Below, one piece after another: positions 1-9,936 of a DNA stretch of 50,911 nt. A program made the position numbers and the translations under genes. The stretch is from Candidatus Zhuqueibacterota bacterium (lineage in GTDB: Bacteria; Zhuqueibacterota; Zhuqueibacteria; Residuimicrobiales; Residuimicrobiaceae): NCBI GenBank assembly GCA_963169875.1, contig CAUJEL010000018.1, forward strand, positions 1-50,911. The letters are read 5' to 3'. How positions within the stretch are numbered: the stretch's first letter is position 1; the number at the start of each line of letters is the position of its first letter. The notes below the pieces were generated by a model. That model was not told the DNA's origin. It did not search any database and saw only the letters and a program-made list of their open reading frames with translations.

Positions 1-46
1 AACCTTCGCAAGGTTGCCTTTTGTGCACCAATCGCTCAATTTAGGA
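1..46. repeat. Interspersed repeat copy 1 (pairs with 36550-36595)
   Basis: These bases match 36550-36595 at all but two of 46 positions (differences at 30 and 42). The left end is the palindrome AACCTTCGCAAGGTT (six-base arms around CGC). Both copies are intergenic. The copy starts at the window edge, so its true left boundary is unknown. It is probably a dispersed intergenic element, function unknown. Confidence 0.8.
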
Positions 47-135
47 CTGAGATAGAATTCAAATTAAACTTGTTCCATCATCATAAAAGCAACTGCTCGG
101 CGGGCCGTGCGCGCTCGGCGGTTAATAAATAGATC

Positions 136-205
136 AGACCAAAAAGTAACAAAAAATTTACAAAATTTTTCCGCCAAATCAAATGGCATTTTTTGTTACT
201 GGTCT
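136..205. repeat. Long imperfect inverted repeat / hairpin
   Basis: Arms AGACC plus AGTAACAAAAAAT (136-140 and 145-157) are exactly complementary to 188-205, with a four-base bulge (141-144) and a roughly 30-base AT-rich loop. It lies downstream of the C25 protease gene on the minus strand, so it may stabilise or terminate that transcript. It could also be a small inverted-repeat element. The region 1-305 holds no gene that I can support. Confidence 0.55.
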
Positions 206-228
206 TCAGCAGAATGAGGAATAAGAGA

Positions 229-255
229 TCAGCGCATCAGGATGGCTTTTTGCAG
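229..255 (-). repeat. Duplicate of the last codons of the C25 protease gene
   Basis: These 27 bases are identical to 306-332, which encode the final residues LQKAILMR and the TGA stop of the neighbouring protease gene. The copy lies 77 bases further downstream on the same strand. Read on the minus strand, the intervening DNA leads in frame into the copy (…PEKKRVILQKAILMR-stop), but in a different frame from the protease gene. It looks like a relic of recombination between gene tails, or the tail of a lost paralogue. Confidence 0.75.
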
Positions 256-305
256 AATTACGCGCTTTTTTTCTGGTTCAATGACTGGGTTTTCTGAAAA
301 AAATA

Positions 306-3300
306 TCAGCGCATCAGGATGGCTTTTTGCAGGGCCTCGGCGCGATGCTCGCCGCTTTGTGCCAGCACGCGATAGAGATAAACACCGTTGGCGATGACAT
401 CGCCCTCCTCATCCCTGCCATCCCAGGGCACCTGATTAAAGCCTGGCGTCCTTTCCCCGGCTTCGAGCACGCGAATCAGGCGGCCGTTGACGGTGTAGAT
501 GCGGATGGAGATGTGCGCGGATTGGGTGAGATCAAACGTGAACGTCGTATTATCAATGAACGGATTGGGATAGTTGAGAGCCTCCAGCACCTGTAAATCG
601 CTGATCACTCTGAATGCAATGGTATAAGTATTCGCATTGCCGCTGGCATCGGCATAATAAATTTCCAGCCAGTGTTCTCCATCATTCAACAGCGGCGAGA
701 AGCGCAGGCAGGTTTTGCCCCCTGCGGTGGTCAACGACACCTGGCCGCTGCCAGAACCGGGCACGAAAGCGAGGCGCTTACCATCGAGTAAAACGTTAAT
801 CAAAAGGGTGTCCTGCACAGCCAGGGGACTGTTGTCCAGGATCATCGCCTCGATGACAGGTTGATTCGAGACCAGCTCCCCGCTGGTGATGGCACGGCCG
901 TCGAATGTGACATCCAGGTGCGGACGGGTTGTATCAGCGACGACGTGGACTTGAGCGGTGAGGACATTATTGGCCTCGGAGAGCTCATTAATAAAATTGT
1001 CCGCGTCGATGCGCACGGTGAGCAGCCGCAGCCCGGGCCGGCCGGAGGGCGTGTAAAGCTGCGTGATGGCAGCGGACTGATCGGACTCGAGTGGTTTTGT
1101 CAATGTCAACCGGGAAAAAATGCGTTCCTCCGCCCCGGCGATGGTTTCAGCGAAGGATATCTGTACGCTGTCCGCGGCGGCCAGCCCGATATTGAAGAGA
1201 TCCAGTTTGAGCACGACGTCTTCGCCGCTGAGTACGGAATCGGCGCTCAGGGAAAGATAGGCGGGGCTCACGGCGAGATCCGCCACAGGATCATGATATA
1301 CCCTCCAACTGCTGAGATTTGGCGTATGCAGGCGATCCAGGGAACGAAAGTTGGCGCGCAGGCGCAGGAATGGATAGAGTTGGGCCGGGATGGAGCTGAT
1401 GTCATGATTCTGATTGAGGGCGAGACGGGTGCGCAGGGTGTCCCATTGGGTGGTGTTGCGCCGTTGTCCGAGCACGTCGAGATCGAGGGTGCACTCGGCG
1501 GGGATATCGCCATCGGCGCGCAGGGAATGCCAGCGCGCGGCTGCGCCGATGCGGGGGGAGAGGAGGGTGCCGGAATCATTTAAAACCTCGATGGTATCAA
1601 CAGCAACCGCTGATCCTGTTCGAGATCTTGATAGTTTTTCTCGTACCGTTCCTTTTGCCGCGCCTTTTATTCCTACGATCGACCAGGAATCACGAGGGCT
1701 GACTAGTCTGCATAAATTGCTCCCAATACTCTCAAGAGCTTGAAAGGCAGATTCTGTCATACTTACAGAACCCTCATCCATGATTGCAGCTAACACATAA
1801 TCACCAAGTTCCACTTTTTCAATGAATTTGGCCATTCTATTAGCTGCTGATGAATCACTATACGTATCGAAGAGATTAGTCGATTTGAGCAGTCCTGTCT
1901 GAGCATCAACAACAGCAATATTATGCCCTCGATGTGGTTCTACTGCTGGATCGTTTTTTATTATTATTCGCGCAAAATTACCATCATTATAGCCTGCGGA
2001 TTCTGCGTATAATCTGATTTTGTTATTAGATAATACCGCTTCATCACTTGATTGCACATTTATAAAGATACCATCATTAAAATTATCCGTTCCATACTGC
2101 ATCCAACCGTATTCGTCAGAAAATGCAGTCGTAAATTTTCTTTCACGCCATATGTTTTTATGTTGAGACGAATCCAATGTTCTAACGAAATAAGATTGTC
2201 CTTCAAGGAGATCAAAAGGATTACAAGCAATCACAGGCCCTTGATCGTCCACTAATCGAAAAAACTGTAAAGCGGGACTCGTGAATGTTTTTGATGTATC
2301 AATTTCAATTTTATATATTTTTGTTGAGCTTAGACTGCTTTGGGAGTCTATCAACTTTATAGTCACGTTTTCAGCTGGTACGACTGAATACGAGGTTGGC
2401 ACAACAATATCGATTCTTCCAGCCATAACAAACGTTGTTCTCTTGGAAGTATTATTATCTTCAGAAAATTCATAAATTTTGTTTTCCGGATCAGCCGCGG
2501 CAATTATTTCCACGTTTCCAGCCATATTCCTGAGTGGCCATTTCACAATCACTGAATCCAAGCGACAAACAGGGCCAACGCGTAACCTCGGTGCTAAAAT
2601 CTGTCCCCCAATATTGGGATGTTGAGTAGATATTTGAACAGTGACACTATCAGAGGTTTTTAAACCAAAATTTCGCACATAAGCACATATCTGCGCTGAA
2701 GAATCAGCTTCGCTTGGAATTTCAGGTTGAACAAAAATTTCCGTTGCCTGAATAGTCAAATCTGGACGATCTGGGACAGCAAGTTGGACAGCCGGATCGC
2801 CGAGCAGGTTATATTGATAAACCATATCCAGGATATGCTTGTTGGCTGCGGCATCCTGCCACAGCCGCACTTTGGCTTTGGAGACCAGTTCCCCTAAATG
2901 GCGCACCGTATCCTGCAAAGCCAATGGAAACAATTTGCGCAAGAAAGTATAATCTTCGTAAGAGTATCCCCAGCCCGAAGTGCCCATAAAACCAATAGCA
3001 CCTTTTTCCGGCACCATAACAAAGTACTCGCCAAAAGAGGTTTGATTGGGTTCGGCAAAGCGGCCGGTATGACACGTCATGGAGGTGATAAACGGCAAGC
3101 GCGGATGATTGTCCAAGGCATCGATATCGACGTTATGAAACATCAAATCCCAGGTGCGGCTGCCGGCGTGACCGATAAAATTCACCCACGCCACCCCCTG
3201 ATCGATGGTATCCAGTATCTCCTGACGATGTTCACCCTCTTGATAGCCCTCACTGGATTTGTGCAGCAAGAGCCCGCTGCCGCAGGTTGGGGCCGATTCA

Positions 3301-5957
3301 ACGAAATCCGCAATCAGCCGTTTTGATTGTTGTCCGAATTGCCCCTGTTCGATAAAATCAAATCCCCCGCTGATGAAGAGAAAATTCTTTCGCCAATCTC
3401 CACTCGGTCCTTGTTCGAAGGCGACAATTTTTGCCACGCTCGCGGCCGCCTCCTCGGGTGATTTGACCGGAATTCTTCCGGGCCATAGGTCCGGCAGCAC
3501 ATCTTCCGGGCCATCGACACAGACAAACCAATTGTCGCTGACCGGACTGCCGTAAGTCGGTACGAATTCGGTCGGCGCCGTCACCTTGTAATTATTTTTG
3601 GGATCCCAACTGGCATCTCCAAAGAACAGGACAAAAGCCGGCGCAGGCTGGGCCCAGTTCTGGTAGGCATGTTGGATGAATTTTTTGAGAGCGTCGGGGC
3701 TGGCCAGCCCATCCGCGAATTCGTCGTAAATCGATTCGACATCGACAACCATTGTGCGCCAGCCATTGGTCCTGGCGCGATAATCGGCCAAGTGCTTCGC
3801 CTCTGTCAGAAAACGCGTATGGGTGATGAGAATATAATCCGCGCCCTGACCGCCGCTGCGCAGATCCTTGTCCTGATATTTAACCACGCGCAAAGGCTGG
3901 CGTGCGGCGGTCCCATCAAAAACGACCAGACGGGGAATCGCAGCAGCAGGTAACGGGACACGAACCGCATTGCTGGGGCCACCATCCCGGAAAAATAATT
4001 TGCTCTTGACAACGGCGGAACCGCTCTTGCTTTTCTGCAATACTTCCAACACACTGCCGGGCGTCTTGCCCTTCTCCCCAATCATGGCCCAGGAATCACG
4101 AACACCGAGTTCGCGAATGCGGCTGCTGCCAAGGTTCTCTAGAGCTAGCCTTGCAGATTCCGTTAATTTGACACTGCCCTCATCGCGAATTGAAGCAACA
4201 ACAAGAGCACCAACAGGCAACCGCTGAATCCAGACCGCCATACTATCTGACTGTTCTGATGATGCATAGGTATCAAATTTTTTCTGCTCAACTACACGAC
4301 CATCAACAGGGTCCAAATACCAAAGGTTGATGCCACGTGTACCGGTGGAAACTACCTGCCCTTCACGGAGAAAATACGCATAATCGCCATCCGCGTAACC
4401 CGCAGAACGAACCTCAATGCGGCTCAACCACATTTTGCCCATCGCGGAGATTGGATGCATTATTCCAGCGGCTGTATCCCAGACATGGGCGTCTTCACTG
4501 GTAAAACCGGAGACATAAACATCATGGCTTTTTTCAGGTGCAGCTATATCCAACCACCCGTCCTGCAAACGCGTCTGGCGCCTGTAATCCACTTTGATCC
4601 AATCAACGTAAATCTGCGACCGTTCAGAAGGCGTATCGCCCAATAACCGCACCGTCAATGCGTTGTCCGGCTTGCGCACAAGTTCTCGGGGAACCAGAAA
4701 ACGGAGTAGTTTTTCATCGCGATCATCAAACCACAATTCGTGCACCATGGTATTGTTCAAGGAAATTTGCACGTGATGGTCCGGAGATTGCGCATCCAGC
4801 GTAGTGCCGCGGATGCGCATGCGCAGCACCAGTGAATCCTGCTCCAGCGCTGCATCCGGCACCGCGAAATTAAACACAGCACTGCCATTGCGGCTGATGA
4901 CGGCCCATACCCAGCCTTCCCCGGAGACTTTTTCGCTGTTATGGATATCGCTGTCCGAATCGCCCGAATAAAAGGATATATCCTTCTCATAATGGAGCGA
5001 ATCGGCAAAAAAATCCACCAAGGCTGTGTTTTCTGGCGCTGCCATTTTTTCATATCGTTTTCCGGGAGGTCCGCCCCAGGTGAGCCAATACACCATGGTG
5101 TCGCTGTAATCATGGTAGAATTCGCCATGATCGCCACGACGCGCTCTTCCATAGAGTAGAATTCGATCCGTCGGATCGAGCCGGCCGTCTTCACAGCCAA
5201 CCAGTTCGATCGGCTGTTCCACACCATTGACAAAGAGCTGCAGCGTGGCTGGATCCACATCGGAAAGTGAAACCTCTGCTGATTCAACATCTGCGCCGCT
5301 CAACTGATACGGCCCTTCTTCGAGCAAATAGAGCTTTAAATAGGATTGCAGCGCCTTGCGCCACTGTGGCGGATCCGCGCGCATGGTAAGTTTTGCCAGG
5401 GGTTCTTGATTGATGCGGACGTGAATGCGCGCATAGCGCAGGTATCGAACGCTGGTGGAGGACTCTTGCCATTGCACCGGAAAAAGAGTCAACTGCAAAA
5501 TTTGAGTTTGGCGTGACGTGCCAAATGAGGATTGTAAAATTCTTTTCGGGAAGAACGCGTGTAATTCATCACCTGGCCTGGAGGCGGCAGGATTTTCCTC
5601 GGGGGAAAAATAGAGCGGTGCGGCTAACTCCTGGCGGACAAAAACGGTATCCGTCAAGGATATGCTGGCCCGCTGACCAGCCGGCAAGGTCAGGCTGAGG
5701 CTGATCATCGGCAAAACAGGGTACCCCGACTGCATCCACAGAAGGGTTGCGTTTGAATCGGGCATGAGGAAGGTTTTGCCGTCGGCCATGATCGTACGCC
5801 AGGCCCACTCCGGCGCCGTCCATTCGTATACTTTATGAGATGGCGTATCCTCCAGCAGCTGCAGAGTGGGTTGCGCCTGGGCTGATACTGAAGGGCAGAT
5901 AAAAAAAACTGCCCAAAGGCAGATAAATAAAATGATGAAAGATGCGTGACGGTTCAT
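306..5957 (-). CDS. Secreted gingipain-family (C25) cysteine peptidase, multidomain
   Basis: This 1883-residue protein has a signal peptide (residues 1-28, ending VSAQAQ). The peptidase C25 domain spans about residues 705-1050. It contains the catalytic pair His930 (IGHAGS) and Cys962 (SMTCHTGR), with spacing like that of gingipains. Two domains resembling the interleukin-like EMT inducer/FAM3 fold flank it, at about 510-655 and 1313-1457; each carries SAGY.DG, DEGSV, LTESA or MTESA, and RDSW. CARDB-like beta domains lie near 1063-1180 and 1555-1665. The last ~100 residues are a FlgD-like/type IX-style sorting domain (NYPNPF … GVYLYRV). It is predicted to be exported and to act outside the cell or on its surface, perhaps maturing other surface proteins (inference). 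It sits last in the polysaccharide gene run with its own upstream gap of 110 bases, so co-transcription is uncertain. Confidence 0.88.
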   Translation of the reverse strand: MNRHASFIILFICLWAVFFICPSVSAQAQPTLQLLEDTPSHKVYEWTAPEWAWRTIMADGKTFLMPDSNATLLWMQSGYPVLPMISLSLTLPAGQRASISLTDTVFVRQELAAPLYFSPEENPAASRPGDELHAFFPKRILQSSFGTSRQTQILQLTLFPVQWQESSTSVRYLRYARIHVRINQEPLAKLTMRADPPQWRKALQSYLKLYLLEEGPYQLSGADVESAEVSLSDVDPATLQLFVNGVEQPIELVGCEDGRLDPTDRILLYGRARRGDHGEFYHDYSDTMVYWLTWGGPPGKRYEKMAAPENTALVDFFADSLHYEKDISFYSGDSDSDIHNSEKVSGEGWVWAVISRNGSAVFNFAVPDAALEQDSLVLRMRIRGTTLDAQSPDHHVQISLNNTMVHELWFDDRDEKLLRFLVPRELVRKPDNALTVRLLGDTPSERSQIYVDWIKVDYRRQTRLQDGWLDIAAPEKSHDVYVSGFTSEDAHVWDTAAGIMHPISAMGKMWLSRIEVRSAGYADGDYAYFLREGQVVSTGTRGINLWYLDPVDGRVVEQKKFDTYASSEQSDSMAVWIQRLPVGALVVASIRDEGSVKLTESARLALENLGSSRIRELGVRDSWAMIGEKGKTPGSVLEVLQKSKSGSAVVKSKLFFRDGGPSNAVRVPLPAAAIPRLVVFDGTAARQPLRVVKYQDKDLRSGGQGADYILITHTRFLTEAKHLADYRARTNGWRTMVVDVESIYDEFADGLASPDALKKFIQHAYQNWAQPAPAFVLFFGDASWDPKNNYKVTAPTEFVPTYGSPVSDNWFVCVDGPEDVLPDLWPGRIPVKSPEEAAASVAKIVAFEQGPSGDWRKNFLFISGGFDFIEQGQFGQQSKRLIADFVESAPTCGSGLLLHKSSEGYQEGEHRQEILDTIDQGVAWVNFIGHAGSRTWDLMFHNVDIDALDNHPRLPFITSMTCHTGRFAEPNQTSFGEYFVMVPEKGAIGFMGTSGWGYSYEDYTFLRKLFPLALQDTVRHLGELVSKAKVRLWQDAAANKHILDMVYQYNLLGDPAVQLAVPDRPDLTIQATEIFVQPEIPSEADSSAQICAYVRNFGLKTSDSVTVQISTQHPNIGGQILAPRLRVGPVCRLDSVIVKWPLRNMAGNVEIIAAADPENKIYEFSEDNNTSKRTTFVMAGRIDIVVPTSYSVVPAENVTIKLIDSQSSLSSTKIYKIEIDTSKTFTSPALQFFRLVDDQGPVIACNPFDLLEGQSYFVRTLDSSQHKNIWRERKFTTAFSDEYGWMQYGTDNFNDGIFINVQSSDEAVLSNNKIRLYAESAGYNDGNFARIIIKNDPAVEPHRGHNIAVVDAQTGLLKSTNLFDTYSDSSAANRMAKFIEKVELGDYVLAAIMDEGSVSMTESAFQALESIGSNLCRLVSPRDSWSIVGIKGAAKGTVREKLSRSRTGSAVAVDTIEVLNDSGTLLSPRIGAAARWHSLRADGDIPAECTLDLDVLGQRRNTTQWDTLRTRLALNQNHDISSIPAQLYPFLRLRANFRSLDRLHTPNLSSWRVYHDPVADLAVSPAYLSLSADSVLSGEDVVLKLDLFNIGLAAADSVQISFAETIAGAEERIFSRLTLTKPLESDQSAAITQLYTPSGRPGLRLLTVRIDADNFINELSEANNVLTAQVHVVADTTRPHLDVTFDGRAITSGELVSNQPVIEAMILDNSPLAVQDTLLINVLLDGKRLAFVPGSGSGQVSLTTAGGKTCLRFSPLLNDGEHWLEIYYADASGNANTYTIAFRVISDLQVLEALNYPNPFIDNTTFTFDLTQSAHISIRIYTVNGRLIRVLEAGERTPGFNQVPWDGRDEEGDVIANGVYLYRVLAQSGEHRAEALQKAILMR

Positions 5958-6067
5958 AAAACGTCAAATCAGTCCATTGATTAACCACTGCTAAATGCCC
6001 GTAAAGTAGGAAACACGGTTATTATTCGCAAGCACTTTATCATGGCTTACAAAACTCGCTAATGCCA

Positions 6068-7048
6068 TCAGGGGAGCAATTGTCCCAGGAACTTGAAATC
6101 CGTGTGCATACCTTGGGCCAACAGGAACGCGAGGATGCCGAAAATCAGGCTCAGGCCTACCATGAATAACGCTGCACCGGGCTGACTTAATCCCAGTCTG
6201 ACCAGACGGTGATGGATATGTTCCCGGTCAGCATGGAACGGATGTATGCCCCGGCGTAAACGGCGGATGATGGCCAGGGTGGTATCAGTCAAGGGCAGTC
6301 CCAGCAACAGCAGTGGCACCATGATGGCCACGCGCCCCGGTGCCATGGTGGCTGTATGGAGGCTGAGCAGTGCCAGGATAAAACCGAGGGGCAGGCTGCC
6401 GGAATCCCCCATAAAGATGGAGGCCGGATTGATATTGTAACGCAGAAAACCGAGGACGGCACCCGCCAGCAGCATGGATATGACAATCACCAGTTGGTTT
6501 CCAAACATAGCCGAGATGCCGATGCAAACCAGGGCCACCACCAGGGCTATGCCGCTGGCCAATCCATCGAGGCCGTCGACCATATTGACGGCGTTGATGA
6601 CGCCGACGATCCACAGCATGGTGAAGGGATAAGAGAAATACCCCAGGGAAAGTTCGGCAAAACCCGGCAGGAGCAAGGTTTCGAAACGCCAGCCGCTGAC
6701 TGCGACCGCCAATGCGACGATCAGCTCAACAGTCAGTTTCAGATTACAATTCAGATCATACTTGTCATCAAAGGAACCGAGAATGAACAGGATGATTGTG
6801 CCAAAGAGCAAGCTGAGCAACATCAAGGATTTCTCAATGAGCTGCGGAGATTGCCAGTACAGGAAGAGCGCACTGATGACGAATGCGACGACTATGGATC
6901 CTCCCCCCCATTTTGGTACTGCGCCCTGATGCACCGTACGGTGGTTCGGGTAGGCGTAAATGCTGTACCGCATGGCGAGAAATCTCACCAGGGGTGTAAT
7001 TGCCAAAGCGATAGCCAGACTAAGGAAAAAATAGAGCCAGAGTTGCAT
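6068..7048 (-). CDS. wecA: Undecaprenyl-phosphate sugar-1-phosphate transferase (MraY/WecA family)
   Basis: This 326-residue integral membrane enzyme is predicted to transfer a HexNAc-1-phosphate (or a related sugar) from a UDP-sugar to undecaprenyl phosphate, the first membrane step of glycan assembly. Family signatures are visible: PNHRTVHQGAVPKWGG near the N-terminus, NMVDGLDGLASG (metal-binding aspartates), FMGDSGSLPLGF, and the HADREHIHHRL loop typical of WecA/TagO/RgpG rather than MraY. About ten hydrophobic helices span the chain. It follows the glycosyltransferases on the same strand after a 65-base gap, consistent with priming the polymer built by this locus. The exact sugar cannot be read from sequence. 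Confidence 0.9.
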   Translation of the reverse strand: MQLWLYFFLSLAIALAITPLVRFLAMRYSIYAYPNHRTVHQGAVPKWGGGSIVVAFVISALFLYWQSPQLIEKSLMLLSLLFGTIILFILGSFDDKYDLNCNLKLTVELIVALAVAVSGWRFETLLLPGFAELSLGYFSYPFTMLWIVGVINAVNMVDGLDGLASGIALVVALVCIGISAMFGNQLVIVISMLLAGAVLGFLRYNINPASIFMGDSGSLPLGFILALLSLHTATMAPGRVAIMVPLLLLGLPLTDTTLAIIRRLRRGIHPFHADREHIHHRLVRLGLSQPGAALFMVGLSLIFGILAFLLAQGMHTDFKFLGQLLP

Positions 7049-7113
7049 TCTAATAGTGCCTAATCAGATGAGTTAAGGTTTCTGCCCGCTTACTAGATGA
7101 ACTGGTGAACCAG

Positions 7114-8391
7114 TTATCTTTTTGCATCCTGTCCATTTCCTACTTGCATAACAGGTCTTAAACTGCCATGCTGCTTTGCCGGCGGATGCGACATCCTTTG
7201 GGTGCGTGTTGTCCCAAGCACCGTTTTCTTTGCCAACTTGTGGTATAGTCCTTCAATTCTTTTGACCATAACGGCTTTGTCATAATCATCGCCGACGAAT
7301 CGATGACCGGCGGCGCCCATTCGTCGGGCTTGCTGTGGATGCGAAACCAGATAAAAAAGGGCTTCGGTCATAGCCGTTACATCGCCGCGCGGTACGACAA
7401 AACCATTTTCACCGCCATGCACCACCTCGCACGCGCCTTCGGTATCAAAACAGACGATTGGTTTTCGCAGGGCCGCGGCCTGTACCAATACTTGCGGTAA
7501 TCCTTCCCATAACGAGGAAAGGACAAATACATCCATGCTGGCCATCACATCTTCGATGTCGTTTCTGTGTCCCAGAAAATGGACCTGCGAACTGATGCGC
7601 AGCGAGTGCGCCAGGGTTTGCAATTCCTGAGCAGAAGGGCCATCGCCGGCGAGGATAAAGTGTAGAGAGGGATACTCTTGCAACAGACGTTGTGCCGCCT
7701 CCAGAAAGTAATACTGCCCTTTTCGCGGTTCCAATCGGGAGGCAGAACCGATTACAAAGGCCGAGTCGGACAAGCCCAATTCCCGTCTGGTCTTTCTGCG
7801 CCGCAGGGCGATCTCTGCATCACTCAGTTTGAAACGCGCCAATTCAAATCCACTGCGGATCGTGATATATTGTTCCTCTTTTCCAATGCCAGCTGACACA
7901 TAGATATCGCGCAGGTTATCGCCGACTGTTACCAGCTTATCCGTCACCCTTGCAGCCAGTCGTTCGAGGAGACGATAGAAAAGTGCAGTGATGGCCGACA
8001 TGGTGCGATGAAAGGTGGCGCCGTGCAACGTGTGTATGATGATTGGCGTTCGCCCGATCACAGCGGCCAGACGCCCAAGGATTCCGGCTTTGGCTGTATG
8101 GGTATGAACAATATGGTACCGTTGTGACCGCACCAAGCGAATGAGCTGCCAGAGCGCTTTTAAATCCTTGCCCGGAGCGGGTTCACGAATCAACTCCGGT
8201 ATCATGATGATGCGGCATCCTTCCACCCGGCCGATCATATCTTGATCGGACAGACCGCCCACCACCAGGTCAATACGGAAACGGGATTTATCGAGCCCGA
8301 TTACCGTCTGTATGGTATTTTCATCCGCGCCACCGGGTATGAGCCTGGTTATGATATGAAGCACGCGAATCTTTTTATTGGTTTTTATCAT
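7114..8391 (-). CDS. Glycosyltransferase family 4 (GT-B)
   Basis: A cytoplasmic GT-B enzyme that should add a sugar to the growing lipid-linked repeat unit. The N-terminal Rossmann half starts with IRVLHIITRLIPGGADENT. The C-terminal half has the GT4 pattern GSASRLEPRKGQYYFLEA, then VFVLSSLWEGLPQVLVQAAALRKPIV with the donor-binding acidic motif. The open frame extends upstream to 8505, but the extra residues look non-coding; I prefer the ATG at 8391 (after GGGG) just before the family N-terminus, and the ATG at 8409 is an alternative. The donor and acceptor are unknown. Confidence 0.88.
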   Translation of the reverse strand: MIKTNKKIRVLHIITRLIPGGADENTIQTVIGLDKSRFRIDLVVGGLSDQDMIGRVEGCRIIMIPELIREPAPGKDLKALWQLIRLVRSQRYHIVHTHTAKAGILGRLAAVIGRTPIIIHTLHGATFHRTMSAITALFYRLLERLAARVTDKLVTVGDNLRDIYVSAGIGKEEQYITIRSGFELARFKLSDAEIALRRRKTRRELGLSDSAFVIGSASRLEPRKGQYYFLEAAQRLLQEYPSLHFILAGDGPSAQELQTLAHSLRISSQVHFLGHRNDIEDVMASMDVFVLSSLWEGLPQVLVQAAALRKPIVCFDTEGACEVVHGGENGFVVPRGDVTAMTEALFYLVSHPQQARRMGAAGHRFVGDDYDKAVMVKRIEGLYHKLAKKTVLGTTRTQRMSHPPAKQHGSLRPVMQVGNGQDAKR

Positions 8392-8841
8392 TTTCCCCGT
8401 CATTTTCATTCCATGCCTGTCATGCATGATATAACCCGCTGGAAAACCGGCATTGTGCGAGTTTGCACCATGCTGGTTTGTTTCAGACCAGCAAAAGTGT
8501 TTCAACCTGAATCATTTACAACGCTTATGGTGCCAGAAGGGCTGCTCAGATGCACGGTGTTAATCATAATGCAATAACCTTGCCAAACCTGCTAAACTGC
8601 AGGATACAGCATGTATGACACCGGCCATTCCAGATGTTGGCCTCCCCCCAGGATCAACCGAGTTAATCGGCCGCTGCTTGCTCCAGCTCTTTTGTGTATA
8701 ACGTAATCACCGCCCCGGCATTGCTTCGTTCTTGGGACGATCCAGTCCCGACACAATCTCGAGCATCGATTTCTGCAAACCCTATATGAGCGGCAGCAGA
8801 TGCACATGACATATTTTAATTCGAGTTTGGCTCATTAATTT
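8392..8841. other. Gene-free stretch between two glycosyltransferases
   Basis: I see no convincing gene here. A 50-codon minus-strand frame at 8660-8812 has a protein-like tail (NAGAVITLYTKELEQAAAD) but no ribosome binding site and no recognisable family. It may be the decayed end of a former gene. No clear terminator or promoter was found. Confidence 0.4.
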
Positions 8842-9936
8842 TTAGGATGAAACCATATCCTCATAGATCTGCATCAAGGCCTGCACATAGTTGCCAATAC
8901 CATGAGTAGTGCTGACGTACTCGAATCCGCGCTGTCGTAGTATTTGGTACATCTCGGCATCTCGCGATAGCATCCAGATATGGGAGGCCAGTTGGGCATC
9001 ATCATCAGGGTCAAACAACAGGCCGCGGTCCTGATCGAGCAGCTCGACAATGCCGTCCACCCTAGACCCGATCACAGGCAATCCGTGACAAAATGCCTCC
9101 AGGATGACAATGCCCAGCCCCTCGTGCAAGGAGGGTAAAACGAAAAGATCATGGGAAGCATAAAACACCTCCGGCGTCAAGGAAGCGCCGACCAACTCGA
9201 CACGGTGCGTCAGATCGCGCTTGATGATTTCATCCGCGAGCGCATCGGCCATCTTGCCTTCGCCAACGATGGTAAGGGTGACGGGGATATCCCGCAACCG
9301 TGCCACCGCGCGCAGCAGGCAGGGAATATTCTTTTCCGGCGCGAGCCGTCCGACATAGAGGATGCGAAACGGCACATGCGCCTCCCGTGGCAGACAGGGG
9401 GGCAAGGCATCCGGTACTTCAACGGCGTTGTAGAGCAAGGTTATTTTATCCGCAGCAATCCCCTCATTCATAATCAACATGTCACGCACACTTGCGGATA
9501 TGGCGATGATGTGAGAATTTTCAGGCAGCGACAGCCAGCGGTCGAGCCGGCGCACCATGGCGCAGTAGATTGATTTGCGCCAACGAAACCATTCTGTGCC
9601 GTGCGCGGTAGAAAAGATTTTCAAATCTTTTTTCTGGAACGGCAAAAGGGCGGCGATCCTGCCGTAGATATCCGCATGAATCAGATGGGTGTGAACCACA
9701 TCGATATCCCGTTCACGGATCAATTTCGCCAACCTGAACATCGTAAATAAATTGCGTTTGATACAGCGCGTTTCAACGCCTATGCCATCGAAAAGTGGCT
9801 GCATGGGCGCATAAGGATCAAAATATACGACAACAACTGAGGCTTTGCCCAATTTCAGTAGATGCTTGCAGGTTACATATAAAAGCTTTTCTGCCCCGCC
9901 ATAACGTAATCCCGTGATCAAATATGCTATTTTCAT
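8842..9936 (-). CDS. Glycosyltransferase family 4 (GT-B)
   Basis: This 364-residue GT4 enzyme begins MKIAYLITGLRYGGAEKLL, the usual GG-A-E start of the fold. The C-terminal half has FRILYVGRLAPEKNIPCLLRA and LFVLPSLHEGLGIVILEAFCHGLPVIGS, the E-x7-E type donor site. I take the ATG at 9936 because it matches the family start and overlaps the stop of the upstream methyltransferase gene as ATGA, which implies translational coupling. It has an AGGAA box upstream. It probably adds one sugar of the repeat unit; specificity is unknown. Confidence 0.9.
   Translation of the reverse strand: MKIAYLITGLRYGGAEKLLYVTCKHLLKLGKASVVVVYFDPYAPMQPLFDGIGVETRCIKRNLFTMFRLAKLIRERDIDVVHTHLIHADIYGRIAALLPFQKKDLKIFSTAHGTEWFRWRKSIYCAMVRRLDRWLSLPENSHIIAISASVRDMLIMNEGIAADKITLLYNAVEVPDALPPCLPREAHVPFRILYVGRLAPEKNIPCLLRAVARLRDIPVTLTIVGEGKMADALADEIIKRDLTHRVELVGASLTPEVFYASHDLFVLPSLHEGLGIVILEAFCHGLPVIGSRVDGIVELLDQDRGLLFDPDDDAQLASHIWMLSRDAEMYQILRQRGFEYVSTTHGIGNYVQALMQIYEDMVSS

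Noticed and set aside
861-1583. 240-residue plus-strand open frame opposite the C25 protease gene
   Set aside because: It is a shadow of the protease gene, which has a signal peptide, domains and a full sorting tail on the other strand.
8592-8807. 71-residue open frame on the minus strand, rich in Cys and Arg
   Set aside because: Its composition is unlike a real protein, it has no ribosome binding site or family resemblance, and another frame on the same strand looks more protein-like.
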